In this document: piece by piece, positions 33,775 through 41,505 of the stretch
Position numbering within the stretch: position 1 is the first letter of the stretch
Layout: each line of letters opens with the position of its first letter
Made by a program: the position numbers and the translations under genes
The notes under the pieces: generated by a model
Databases searched by the model: none
The model's input: the letters and a program-made list of their open reading frames with translations, nothing else
Told to the model about the DNA's origin: nothing
Source of the DNA: Merdivicinus sp050943495
Lineage (GTDB): Bacteria > Bacillota > Clostridia > Oscillospirales > Ruminococcaceae
Assembly (NCBI GenBank): GCA_050943495.1
Contig: JBMNPH010000001.1
Coordinates: 1 to 64,000, forward strand
DNA length: 64,000 nt
Direction: 5' to 3'

Positions 33775-34832
33775 AAATCTGTCTCCTCCCCGGGATAATC
33801 CCCCCGATCCACCACTGGTTCATAGCCGATAGAACGGATGGATTCCCACAGCTGCTGATAGCTGTCCGCCGGTGCATCGGCGGTGCCGATTTTATTGTCA
33901 TAAAGCTGGTAATGTTCCCGGACTTTTTGCGGGGAAATATTCGGCATCACCACGTTTGCGCCTGCCAGAATCCCCATTTCTCGGCCGCCGGGAAGAATGG
34001 TTCCCAGGGCGGTAGTGGCGGGAAGCAGCACCTTTGGGTGCATCAATCGGACAATGCTCAGTAAAAAGAGGGTATCCTCCACAGTACCTGCCTTTTCATT
34101 TCGGAAAGGGGTATCATGATGCGGGATAAACGGCCCCAACCCGATCATCTGAGGCTTTAATTTCTGCGTAAACAACAGGTCCTCTGCCAGATTTTCCGGT
34201 GTCTGAAACGGCGATCCTACCATCATGCCGCAGCCAGTTTGAAATCCCAGTTCTTTCAGGTCGTAAAGACAGCGGATACGGTTTTCCAGTGACAGTTCCG
34301 GCGGATGCAGATTGGCATAATGGCTCGGGGTGGCGGTTTCATGCCGCAGCAGATACCGGTCAGCGCCGGCTTCCCGGAAACGCTGGTAGCTTTCCCGACT
34401 TTTTTCCCCGATAGACAGGGTCACGGCGCAGTCGGGGAATTCTGTCTTAATAGCGGAAACGATTTCCACTATCCGATCATCGGTAAAATAGGGATCTTCT
34501 CCTCCCTGCAAGACAAAGGTCCGAAATCCGGCGGAATATCCCCACCGGCAGCAGGAAAGGATTTCCGGCAGATCCATTCGATATCGCTCCGCGTTCCGGT
34601 TGCTCCGGCGAATGCCGCAGTATAGACAGTCATTTTTACAGTAGTTGGTAAACTCAATCAATCCCCGGAAATAGATTTTCTTTCCAAACTGCCGGTCCGC
34701 TGTTTCCCGGGCAAGAGAAGCGGCAAACTGTCGGTCTTCCGGTGTATAACTCGACACCAGCGCTGCCAGTTTCTCTTTTTCCAAAGTCTCTCCTTGGGAC
34801 AGCCGGATAATCTGGTTTTGATTTTCGGTCAT
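33771..34832 (-). CDS. HydE-like radical SAM enzyme
   Basis: Radical S-adenosylmethionine protein of 353 aa, closest by eye to HydE/BioB: CxxxCxxC with C65, C69, C72 in FTNYCKNDCLYCGIRR, GGEDP after strand 2, and the C-terminal block LLPATTALGTILPGGREMGILAGANVVMPN. HydE helps build the [FeFe]-hydrogenase H-cluster. Here HydF and HydG are not nearby and the neighbours are nitrogenase-like, so it may instead make or modify a cofactor for that enzyme. Start at the ATG after GAGGAG; further upstream is the structured leader. First gene of the operon. Confidence 0.87.
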   Translation of the reverse strand: MTENQNQIIRLSQGETLEKEKLAALVSSYTPEDRQFAASLARETADRQFGKKIYFRGLIEFTNYCKNDCLYCGIRRSNRNAERYRMDLPEILSCCRWGYSAGFRTFVLQGGEDPYFTDDRIVEIVSAIKTEFPDCAVTLSIGEKSRESYQRFREAGADRYLLRHETATPSHYANLHPPELSLENRIRCLYDLKELGFQTGCGMMVGSPFQTPENLAEDLLFTQKLKPQMIGLGPFIPHHDTPFRNEKAGTVEDTLFLLSIVRLMHPKVLLPATTALGTILPGGREMGILAGANVVMPNISPQKVREHYQLYDNKIGTADAPADSYQQLWESIRSIGYEPVVDRGDYPGEETDL

Positions 34833-34851
34833 CGTGTTCTCCTCATTTCCA

Positions 34852-35030
34852 AATAAAAAGCCCCCTTGCCGAACATAGGCAAGAGGGCAGAATTTCTCCG
34901 TAAAAACATGCAAAAGGATTCCTTCCCGACCGCCTTATGACTCCGGAAGAACCATTGTCCATTCAGCACGATTGGTTTTGATATCACTGGTTTGCAGTCG
35001 GGCGAACCTTTCTGTTTACCAAACGAAATC
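34852..35030 (-). promoter_or_regulatory. Structured leader with terminator ahead of the nitrogenase-like operon
   Basis: About 180 bases between the predicted transcription start and the first gene. A long-range 9-bp helix pairs CCCGACTGC (complement of 34994-35002) with GCGGTCGGG (complement of 34925-34933) and encloses a second arm AACCA / TGGTT. The leader ends in a strong terminator: GCCCTCTTGCC, 7-base loop, GGCAAGGGGGC, TTTTTATT (34852-34888). This architecture fits a riboswitch or protein-controlled attenuator. I could not match it to a known class from conserved motifs, including T-box, SAM-I, cobalamin, TPP, FMN, lysine or glycine types. Confidence 0.65.
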
Positions 35031-35036
35031 ATTTTT

Positions 35037-35065
35037 AGTATAGCACGGTTTTTTTAAAAATACAA
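35037..35065 (-). promoter_or_regulatory. Promoter of the nitrogenase-like operon
   Basis: On the minus strand TTGTAT, 17-base spacer, TATACT. A palindrome AAGCGCTT (35064-35071) overlaps the -35 edge and could be an operator. The XRE gene ends 25 bases upstream without a visible terminator, so some read-through from it is possible. Confidence 0.65.
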
Positions 35066-35089
35066 GCGCTTTTTGTGTTAATTATGAAT

Positions 35090-35440
35090 TTATTCTGTAT
35101 TCCGTCTGTTGCGCCGTAGACTTGTTTTTACTGCATGAATCAAATCTTCTATAATCTTCAGTTCGTCCGGAGTACAGTCTTGTAATTCGAGAAAAATATT
35201 ATATTGATAGAGCGGTTCGGCACACTCCAAACTATCGGTTACCAGCACATCCAATGTGCATTGTAGTGCATTGGCAATTGCAATTAAGGTGGGCAGACTG
35301 ACTTTGGTGGTTCCATTTTCAATATGACTCATGTGTGGTTTGGATAGATCTACAAGATCTGCTAATTTTTCCTGTGATATTTTTAAATCCAATCTTTTTT
35401 GGCGAATTCGTTTTCCAATTTCTTTGTAATCAATATCCAA
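35090..35440 (-). CDS. XRE-family HTH regulator
   Basis: Transcription factor of 116 aa. A Cro/C1-type helix-turn-helix spans about residues 8-62 (IGKRIRQKRLDLKISQEKLA and the recognition helix SKPHMSHIENG). The C-terminal half is helical and ends in a basic tail RRNRRNTE. No ATG is available near the family start; I use the TTG with GAAGGG six bases upstream, giving MDIDYKEIGKRIR. It is divergent from a small gene over a shared operator, and it lies just upstream of the nitrogenase-like operon on the same strand, so it may control one or both. Confidence 0.88.
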   Translation of the reverse strand: MDIDYKEIGKRIRQKRLDLKISQEKLADLVDLSKPHMSHIENGTTKVSLPTLIAIANALQCTLDVLVTDSLECAEPLYQYNIFLELQDCTPDELKIIEDLIHAVKTSLRRNRRNTE

Positions 35441-35482
35441 AAGTATCCCTTCTTTTCTTTTAGAAAAATCTTGATACTTATA

Positions 35483-35530
35483 TTGTATGCACACAATGTT
35501 TATGATATAATTGTTTATAGCAACATTGTG
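35483..35530 (+). promoter_or_regulatory. Promoter and operator in the XRE divergent region
   Basis: Promoter TTGTAT (35483), 17-base spacer, TATAAT (35506-35511) for the small gene. A 9-bp inverted repeat, CACAATGTT at 35492-35500 and AACATTGTG at 35522-35530, brackets the -10 with 21 bases between the arms. A dimeric XRE protein bound there would block this promoter and sit at the 5' side of its own gene, typical autoregulation. Confidence 0.65.
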
Positions 35531-35560
35531 CTTATACAGTTTAATATAAGGGGGGATAGT

Positions 35561-35836
35561 ATGGAAAATTTTTTTCAAGCATCTTTGTTGGATGAATTGA
35601 GTCAAAGAAGTCAATGTTATTATCTTTCTGATTTGAAGTACAAAGGAAATGGAAAAGAAATATTAGAATTCTTAGAAAAAACAGAAGTGAACGAGTATCC
35701 TGTACACGAGTGGATAGATGCATGGCAATATTTTGTTGGAAATCTTTCCTGTACTACTGCATCCGAAGCACGAGTGGGGCTGATTGCATATTGGAAGGGA
35801 AGAATGGATGGATATCGAATACAATTTCATTTATAA
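35561..35836 (+). CDS. Small acidic protein of unknown function
   Basis: I do not recognise a family. The 91 aa product has a mixed, partly acidic sequence with no membrane segment and no signal peptide; a C-terminal part with WIDAWQYFVGN and GLIAYWKGRMDGYRI is rich in aromatic residues. A very strong AAGGGGGG site precedes the ATG. The gene is divergent from the XRE regulator and ends in its own hairpin. The layout resembles a regulator-target pair or a small toxin-antitoxin-like or antirepressor unit, but nothing in the sequence proves this. Confidence 0.7.
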   Translation: MENFFQASLLDELSQRSQCYYLSDLKYKGNGKEILEFLEKTEVNEYPVHEWIDAWQYFVGNLSCTTASEARVGLIAYWKGRMDGYRIQFHL

Positions 35837-35840
35837 AAAG

Positions 35841-35872
35841 AAGACAGTGGATCGGAATGCCACTGTCTTTTA
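35841..35872. terminator. Bidirectional terminator between the small gene and the MATE gene
   Basis: AAGACAGTGG, 9-base loop region, CCACTGTCTT, flanked by AAAAAG on the left and TTTT on the right. Confidence 0.85.
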
Positions 35873-35923
35873 CCATTTTATTCAATTGAAAAAATATATC
35901 GGAATGTCAAAATGAGTTGAATA

Positions 35924-37288
35924 TTATTGAGTTTTTAAGGCTTCTTCATCACGTTTCAATTGTCGCCAAACAGTTGCCATCATAGTTCCATAGCAGAGCA
36001 ACCCGCCCAGAATATTGGAAACCGGTTCCGCTATGAAAACACCATTGACCCCGAATCCGATGCGAGGCAAAATCAGGGTGAGCGGAACAACAATAATGAT
36101 TTTACGCAAAATGGAGAAAAAGATCGCCTGTTTGGATTTTCCCAGACCAACAAAAGTGCATTGTCCTGCAGCCTGGAAAACCATCATAATAAAACCAAAA
36201 AAGTAGATTTTTAATGCTTCGCTGCCATGCTGAATGATGGAAGGATCGCTGCTGAACAACCCCATAAAGAAGGTGGGGAAGAGCAGAACCATCAGCCATG
36301 CAGCTAATGAGTAAATGGATCCCAAAATTAAAGTGAATACAATCCCTTTCCTTACCCGTCCGTACTCCTTGGCACCGTAATTGAATCCAAGTACCGGCTG
36401 CGAACCATTGGTAATACCAGAAACCGGCAGCATAATGATATCTCGAACCGAATTGATGACGGTCATAATTCCGATATACAAGTCTCCTCCATAGATACTG
36501 AGGGTGCTGTTGCAGGCAATTTGTACCACACAATTCGTTGCAGACATGATAAAGCCGGACAATCCCAGAGCGCAAATCTGGCGGAAACGTGGAAAGTCAA
36601 ATCGAAAATATTCTCGACGTAGGCGCAAAATCGCCTTTTTACCCAGAATAAAGCAAAGAACCCATATGGCGGAGGCAATCTGAGCAATTACAGTAGCAAT
36701 GGCAGCACCGCGAATTCCCATTTTGAAAACAAAAATAAACAATGGATCTAAAACAATATTTAAAACTGCGCCTAAAATGGTAGTTCCCATTCCAATTTTG
36801 GGGAATCCTTGCAAATTGATGAAATAATTCATTCCAGGCCCAATCATGGCAAACATTGTTCCAAGTAAATAGATACTTAAGTAATCGTTGGCATAAACAT
36901 ATGTTAAATCGCTTGCACCAAATAAATAAAGAATAGGTTTTTTAAATAGATAGCAGAAAATGGTAATAAAAAATGAGGAAACAACTAACAGCCACAATGT
37001 GGTACCCATAATATGTTCTGCCTCTTCAATATCGCCTTTTCCTCTTGCAATAGAGCAGAGCGGGGAACCACCCATTCCAAATAGGCTCGTAAAAGCGGTA
37101 ATCAGGGCAATTAACGGAAATGCCAAACCAATACCCGTGAGAGCTAATCCGTTGGCATCTGGAAGATGGCCGATATAGATACGGTCCACTACATTATATA
37201 AAAGCTGGATTAGCTGTGCGATAGTCAGGGGAATTGCCTGCATTAAGATATTACGGCCCACACTACCTTGGGAAAAATCATTTTGCAT
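35924..37288 (-). CDS. MATE family efflux transporter
   Basis: Twelve-helix multidrug and toxin extrusion-type antiporter of 454 aa, using a sodium or proton gradient to export organic cations or other small molecules. The two pseudo-symmetric halves are visible; the family motif FGMGGSPLCSIARGKGD is in the first half and the equivalent GSQPVLGFNYGAKEYGRVRK in the second. DinF/NorM subfamily cannot be told apart. Start at the ATG behind GTGAGGCG. It has a perfect consensus promoter. Confidence 0.93.
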   Translation of the reverse strand: MQNDFSQGSVGRNILMQAIPLTIAQLIQLLYNVVDRIYIGHLPDANGLALTGIGLAFPLIALITAFTSLFGMGGSPLCSIARGKGDIEEAEHIMGTTLWLLVVSSFFITIFCYLFKKPILYLFGASDLTYVYANDYLSIYLLGTMFAMIGPGMNYFINLQGFPKIGMGTTILGAVLNIVLDPLFIFVFKMGIRGAAIATVIAQIASAIWVLCFILGKKAILRLRREYFRFDFPRFRQICALGLSGFIMSATNCVVQIACNSTLSIYGGDLYIGIMTVINSVRDIIMLPVSGITNGSQPVLGFNYGAKEYGRVRKGIVFTLILGSIYSLAAWLMVLLFPTFFMGLFSSDPSIIQHGSEALKIYFFGFIMMVFQAAGQCTFVGLGKSKQAIFFSILRKIIIVVPLTLILPRIGFGVNGVFIAEPVSNILGGLLCYGTMMATVWRQLKRDEEALKTQ

Positions 37289-37314
37289 AGGATCGCCTCA
37301 CATTCTTGGATACT

Positions 37315-37343
37315 ATTATACTGCACTATGATTGACCTGTCAA
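37315..37343 (-). promoter_or_regulatory. Consensus promoter of the MATE gene
   Basis: On the minus strand TTGACA, 17-base spacer, TATAAT. The -35 lies in the palindrome TTGACAGGTCAA, which could be a repressor site. The 471-base gap 37289-37759 holds this promoter, an AT-rich stretch with one 11-bp palindrome (TGACGCCGTCA, 37424-37434), the promoter at 37586 and the leader repeat at 37636, and no gene that I can support. Confidence 0.75.
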
Positions 37344-37585
37344 ACAAATGAAAAGAATTTTGGAATTATTGCGAATTGAAAATCTATAAATATTCATGTT
37401 TTTGTATAAATATGTAAAAATTGTGACGCCGTCAATCAATTTTGCTTGATAAAGCGTTAAATTATATTATATAACTAAAAAACATACAAACAGCAGCGCG
37501 TTTTTTCAATCACATGTGTATTTTTTTATAGCTTTTTTGGACAAATTGCAACAAATATGAACGAAAAGCTTGGCATTTATTCATA

Positions 37586-37614
37586 TTGCAAAAAAAGAAA
37601 AAAGGTATTATAAT
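37586..37614 (+). promoter_or_regulatory. Promoter of the second sugar importer operon
   Basis: TTGCAA, 17-base A-rich spacer, TATAAT. The predicted transcription start near 37621 leaves a leader of about 140 bases before the first start codon. Confidence 0.7.
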
Positions 37615-37635
37615 AATTTGTGTAAAACGACAACG

Positions 37636-37710
37636 GCATTCGGGTATTCGAGTAACTTCAAATGAAAACAGTTACATGTGATATACGGTAATGAGTAAAA
37701 ACCCGAATGC
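37636..37710 (+). promoter_or_regulatory. Long inverted repeat in the leader of the second importer operon
   Basis: GCATTCGGGT at 37636-37645 is the perfect complement of ACCCGAATGC at 37701-37710, enclosing a smaller GTAAC / GTTAC arm (37652-37656 and 37671-37675). There is no T tract, so the folded RNA would affect translation or stability, or form a binding site. Confidence 0.5.
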
Positions 37711-37759
37711 ATTTTCGAAAACATTATTCAAAGGGTCGAAAAAGGAGAGGATCCAAGTC

Positions 37760-38707
37760 ATGGCAGCAACGGTAAAAACATCAAGTGACCGCCAAATCCA
37801 GAGACGAAAAAAATGGAAAAAATTGTGGCGGGACAAATATCTGTATGTAATGCTGATACCGGTTATTGCATATTATCTCATTTTCTGTTACGCACCAATG
37901 TACGGTGTAACCATTGCGTTTAAAGACTACAATATGTTTGAAGGCGTATTAGGAAGTCCGTGGGTCGGCTTGAAAAACTTTGAAAGAATTTTCAGCACGA
38001 AAGACTTCTACATCGTATTGCGGAACACCTTGGGATTGAATCTCTTAACTTTGCTCTTCAATTTTCCGGGACCGATTATTATGGCACTGTTGCTGAATGA
38101 ATTGCGTTTGGACAAGTTTAAACGAGTTATCCAGACGATCATCTATTTGCCGCACTTCCTGTCATGGGTAGTAATCGCCAGTATTTTGATTCCGATGCTG
38201 TCGCCTTCGACTGGTATTATTAATCAGATTATGGTTCAGATGGGAATGGAACCAATTTACTTTATGAGCGATCCCGGATGGTGGATTTTTATTTACGTTG
38301 CAGCCGGTATATGGAAAAGTGTCGGATGGGGCGCAATCGTCTATCTGGCAGCATTGGCAGGCGTCGATCCTTCACTATATGAGGCAGCAATTATTGACGG
38401 CGCAAACAAATGGCAGCAATGTATTCATATTACTATTCCGAGTATTCTTCCCACCATTTCTGTATTGCTGATCCTGAATGTCGGACAGATTATGAGCATC
38501 GGCTTCGATCAGCCGTACTTGCTGGGAAATTCCGCAGTTCAGAGTGTAAGCGATGTAATCAGTACCTATGTTTATCGAATTGGTATGCAGTCGGCTGATA
38601 TTTCCAGATCTACTGCGATCGGTCTGTTCCAATCTCTTGTAAACTTTGTTTTGCTGCTTGTAACGAACAAGCTGTCGAAGAAAGCTACAGGCAATGGAAT
38701 TTATTGA
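37760..38707 (+). CDS. ABC sugar transporter permease, LplB/YteP type (second copy)
   Basis: First permease of the second carbohydrate importer, 315 aa, clearly paralogous to the protein at 113-1042: shared YAPMYGVTIAFKDYNMF, LNELRLDKFKR, LPHFLSWVVI, and the EAA loop EAAIIDGANKWQQCIHITIP. About six helices. I take the ATG in MAATVKTSS with GGAGAGG upstream instead of an ATG 23 codons earlier that has no ribosome site and lies within the leader repeat. No ATPase gene in the operon, so a shared MsmX-type ATPase is expected. Confidence 0.9.
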   Translation: MAATVKTSSDRQIQRRKKWKKLWRDKYLYVMLIPVIAYYLIFCYAPMYGVTIAFKDYNMFEGVLGSPWVGLKNFERIFSTKDFYIVLRNTLGLNLLTLLFNFPGPIIMALLLNELRLDKFKRVIQTIIYLPHFLSWVVIASILIPMLSPSTGIINQIMVQMGMEPIYFMSDPGWWIFIYVAAGIWKSVGWGAIVYLAALAGVDPSLYEAAIIDGANKWQQCIHITIPSILPTISVLLILNVGQIMSIGFDQPYLLGNSAVQSVSDVISTYVYRIGMQSADISRSTAIGLFQSLVNFVLLLVTNKLSKKATGNGIY

Positions 38708-38732
38708 TTGGACGAAATAGGAGGTATTTTTT

Positions 38733-39599
38733 ATGAAGCCGACAAAAGGCGAAAAAGTGTTTAATGTAATAAATATCTTGATTTTGTTGCTTTTTGCATT
38801 GATCTGCTTGTTCCCGTTTGTACATGTATTTGCAAAATCAATCAGTTCGGAAGCCTCGATTGTAGCAGGTGAAGTTGTACTGTGGCCGAAGGATTTGCAG
38901 TTGGAAGCTTATAAGGCAGTATTCGGCAACAAATCAATGAATAATTCCTTCTTCTTTACGGTTTATACCACGGTGTTGGGAACAGCGGTGAATATCCTGC
39001 TGACCGTTCTGGCAGCATATCCGCTGTCCAAAGGAGATTTGATCGGAAAGAAACCCCTCTGGCTGATGATTCTGTTCACGATGTTCTTCAGCGGCGGTAT
39101 GATTCCGCTTTACTTGGTTGTTAATGGTTTGCATTTGATTAACACTGTTTGGGCGCTGATTTTGCCGGGTGCTATCAGTACTTACAATATGATCATTATG
39201 AAAACTTTCTTCCAGAATATTCCGGACAGCTTGGAAGAGTCCGCAATGCTGGATGGATGTACGGAAATTGGAGTTTTGTTCCGAATTGTACTTCCGTTGT
39301 CTCTGCCGGTTATCGCAACTCTATCGCTGTTCTATGCTGTAGGCCACTGGAACAACTTTATGAGTTCACTGTTGTACATTAATGATACTTCAAAATTCAC
39401 TTTGCAGTTGAAGCTGCGTCAGTTGGTATTACAGGATGATGTATCCTCTATGATGGAGGGTGCTAATGCAGCGACCCTTCCTCGTGAGTCGTTGAAAGCA
39501 GCATCGATTATGTATGCAACTCTTCCAATTCTGATTGTATATCCGTGGCTTCAGAAGTATTTTGTAAAAGGCGTATTGGTAGGATCTGTAAAAGCTTAA
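38733..39599 (+). CDS. ABC sugar transporter permease, YtcP/LplC type (second copy)
   Basis: Second permease, 288 aa, with about six helices and the EAA loop SLEESAMLDGCTEIGVLFRI. It matches the protein at 1061-1969 in its motifs FSGGMIPLYLVV and YAVGHWNNFMSSLLYIND and at the C-terminus. Strong AGGAGG start. It forms the channel with the preceding permease. Confidence 0.92.
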   Translation: MKPTKGEKVFNVINILILLLFALICLFPFVHVFAKSISSEASIVAGEVVLWPKDLQLEAYKAVFGNKSMNNSFFFTVYTTVLGTAVNILLTVLAAYPLSKGDLIGKKPLWLMILFTMFFSGGMIPLYLVVNGLHLINTVWALILPGAISTYNMIIMKTFFQNIPDSLEESAMLDGCTEIGVLFRIVLPLSLPVIATLSLFYAVGHWNNFMSSLLYINDTSKFTLQLKLRQLVLQDDVSSMMEGANAATLPRESLKAASIMYATLPILIVYPWLQKYFVKGVLVGSVKA

Positions 39600-39656
39600 T
39601 GAATGTGAATGTCGTACCCTGAACAGGTTTGACAAATAAAGAAAGGATTTGAGTTT

Positions 39657-41303
39657 ATGAAAAAGAAATTTATCGCATCTGCTTTGCTGGCAGCCATGTT
39701 GGTATCTACCACATTTGCAGGCTGTTCTGGCGATGGAAGTTCTTCGACAGCTTCAACAAGTGGTGATTCTAGTACTGCATCCAGTGCAGCCTCTGATGAA
39801 GGGGATGCAACAGGCAGCACATCTCCCACAGGCGCAGCAATTCCCAGTGAAATGACTTCTTTGACTGTTGAACTCTTTGACCGTAACAATATTCCGGAAA
39901 GTCAGGGCACCCTGGAAGATAACCAGTGGACAAACTGGATTAAGGAAGAAATGAAGAAGCTGAATGTCGATGTCACTTTTGTTCCGGTTCCCAGAAGTGA
40001 GGAAACAACAAAACTGAATGTCTTAATGGCCTCCGGCTCTGCTCCAGATATCAGCTATACCTACGACCATGATCTGTTTGCACAGTATGCGATGGATGGC
40101 GGTCTGTATGATCTTGGCGGATTGATGGATACTTATGGAAAAGATATCGTTGATATTTTTGAAGAAAAGGGCGTTTTGGAATACGGCAAGATTGAAGATA
40201 CGTTGTACGCAATCCCTGCCTATCGTTCGAATACCGCTCACTATATGGCCTTTATTCGGAAGGATTGGCTGGATAAACTGAATTTGTCCGCGCCTACCAC
40301 CAAAGAAGAATTGGTTGAAGTTTTGAAAGCATTTAAAGAAATGGATTCTTCCATTTATCCGTGGGGCTATTTCCCGTCTGATCCTGGTGATTTCAGCGCA
40401 CACAATGCTTATTTGTATGATGCTATGTACTCCTTCTTCACTCATTCGGAAGAAGAACTCTACACCACTCCTGAAGTTCTCCGTGATGGCTTTAAAGAAT
40501 TTATGCAGTGGTTGAATATGTTGTACAGCGAAGGTCTGATTGACCCTGAATTTGCTACCAAGACCACAAAAGAATTGAGAAATACTGATATTATGAACGG
40601 AAAAGTTGGCTTCTTTATGGAAGGTGCTTGGGTTCCGTATGGTGCAGATTCTCCATATCGTATTTTGGCTGATGAGGGATCGGATATTGAGTATATTCCG
40701 ATTGAAGTCTTCGAAAATGCAGATGGCCATTACTACAAGACCAACTATCCGCCAACCGGCTTGTATCTGTTTGTGCCGAAGACCGCAAAATCTCCGGAAG
40801 CAGCTGTTACTTATCTGAACTGGATGGCAGATTATGATGTCGCATTCACACTGAAATTCGGTAATGAAGGCGAACAGTATGAGATGCAAGATGGTATTCC
40901 GGTTGTTATTGATGCAACAGAAAGACAGAATACCTTTGGTTATATTGCAGGTGACATTAACCTTCTCTTCAATGGCTATCATCCTGACACTCCTGAAGAG
41001 ATCATCAATTATGACTATTTGAACAATGCTGGCGAAAATCTGGTTGATTTCGCAATTGAAAGCAATACCCTCGCAGTTAAAGATGCAGTTCCGCAGGTTC
41101 AGTTCAATAAAGAAATTGAAGCAGAAAAGACCTATGGCGCTGAGTTGACCAATACTTATAATGAGTACTGGACCAAGCTGATCACTTCAACTGACTTTGA
41201 GACTGACTATGCTGCTTTCGAAAAGGAAATTCAGTCTAAGGGCATCGAAGAAATTAAAGCAGAGCGTACCGAGTACTATAACACCTATGTGAAAGGTGAA
41301 TAA
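39657..41303 (+). CDS. Extracellular solute-binding lipoprotein (second copy)
   Basis: Binding protein of 548 aa, paralogue of the one at 2007-3614. Lipobox TFAGC gives lipidated Cys23, followed by a long Ser/Thr/Gly-rich linker and then the domain start LTVELFDRNNIPESQG. Shared blocks include NQWTNWIKEEM, LNVLMASGSAPDISYTYDHD and AIPAYRSNTAHYMAFIRKDW, where aromatic residues probably stack on sugar rings. The two sets probably take up related but different oligosaccharides; the ligand is not determinable here. Confidence 0.92.
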   Translation: MKKKFIASALLAAMLVSTTFAGCSGDGSSSTASTSGDSSTASSAASDEGDATGSTSPTGAAIPSEMTSLTVELFDRNNIPESQGTLEDNQWTNWIKEEMKKLNVDVTFVPVPRSEETTKLNVLMASGSAPDISYTYDHDLFAQYAMDGGLYDLGGLMDTYGKDIVDIFEEKGVLEYGKIEDTLYAIPAYRSNTAHYMAFIRKDWLDKLNLSAPTTKEELVEVLKAFKEMDSSIYPWGYFPSDPGDFSAHNAYLYDAMYSFFTHSEEELYTTPEVLRDGFKEFMQWLNMLYSEGLIDPEFATKTTKELRNTDIMNGKVGFFMEGAWVPYGADSPYRILADEGSDIEYIPIEVFENADGHYYKTNYPPTGLYLFVPKTAKSPEAAVTYLNWMADYDVAFTLKFGNEGEQYEMQDGIPVVIDATERQNTFGYIAGDINLLFNGYHPDTPEEIINYDYLNNAGENLVDFAIESNTLAVKDAVPQVQFNKEIEAEKTYGAELTNTYNEYWTKLITSTDFETDYAAFEKEIQSKGIEEIKAERTEYYNTYVKGE

Positions 41304-41342
41304 TTCATAAGAGCTTAAATAAGCGTGTGAATCACTGAATAA

Positions 41343-41376
41343 AAGAGATGCTGTCTGTGGGACAGCATCTCTTTTT
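41343..41376 (+). terminator. Terminator of the second importer operon
   Basis: AAGAGATGCTGTC, loop TGTG, GGACAGCATCTCTT, followed by TTTT. Confidence 0.92.
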
Positions 41377-41406
41377 TGTGTGCAACGAAAGGAGTTTAAT
41401 AGCTCA

Positions 41407-41434
41407 TAAGAAAAAGCTGCCGATAAGACAGCTT
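41407..41434 (-). terminator. Terminator after the heparinase-like gene
   Basis: On the minus strand AAGCTGTC, loop TTATC, GGCAGCTT, then TTTC. It lies about 70 bases after the lyase stop codon. Confidence 0.7.
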
Positions 41435-41505
41435 GGGAGAATATTATTGGGAAAAGGTGCTTGTAGTTTAATTCGGAAAGATATTGGTTTTTACTTTTTG
41501 TGATT

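Noticed and set aside
33771..34832. Biotin synthase
   Set aside because: The CxxxCxxC and TIM-barrel fold are shared, but the NYCKNDCLYCG context and the C-terminal LPATTALGT block fit HydE better, and no bio genes are nearby.
35561..35836. Small gene beside the XRE regulator called as a toxin
   Set aside because: No toxin family motif is recognised and gene order alone is not enough; left as unknown.
37440..37600. AT-rich stretch considered as a replication origin or DnaA box cluster
   Set aside because: No TTATNCACA boxes in array and no dnaA or dnaN nearby. It is more simply the promoter region of divergent genes.
2007..41303. The two importer operons considered as one recent duplication or an assembly duplicate
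   Set aside because: The proteins share motifs but differ at most positions and have different linkers and leaders, so they are old paralogues, not an artefact.
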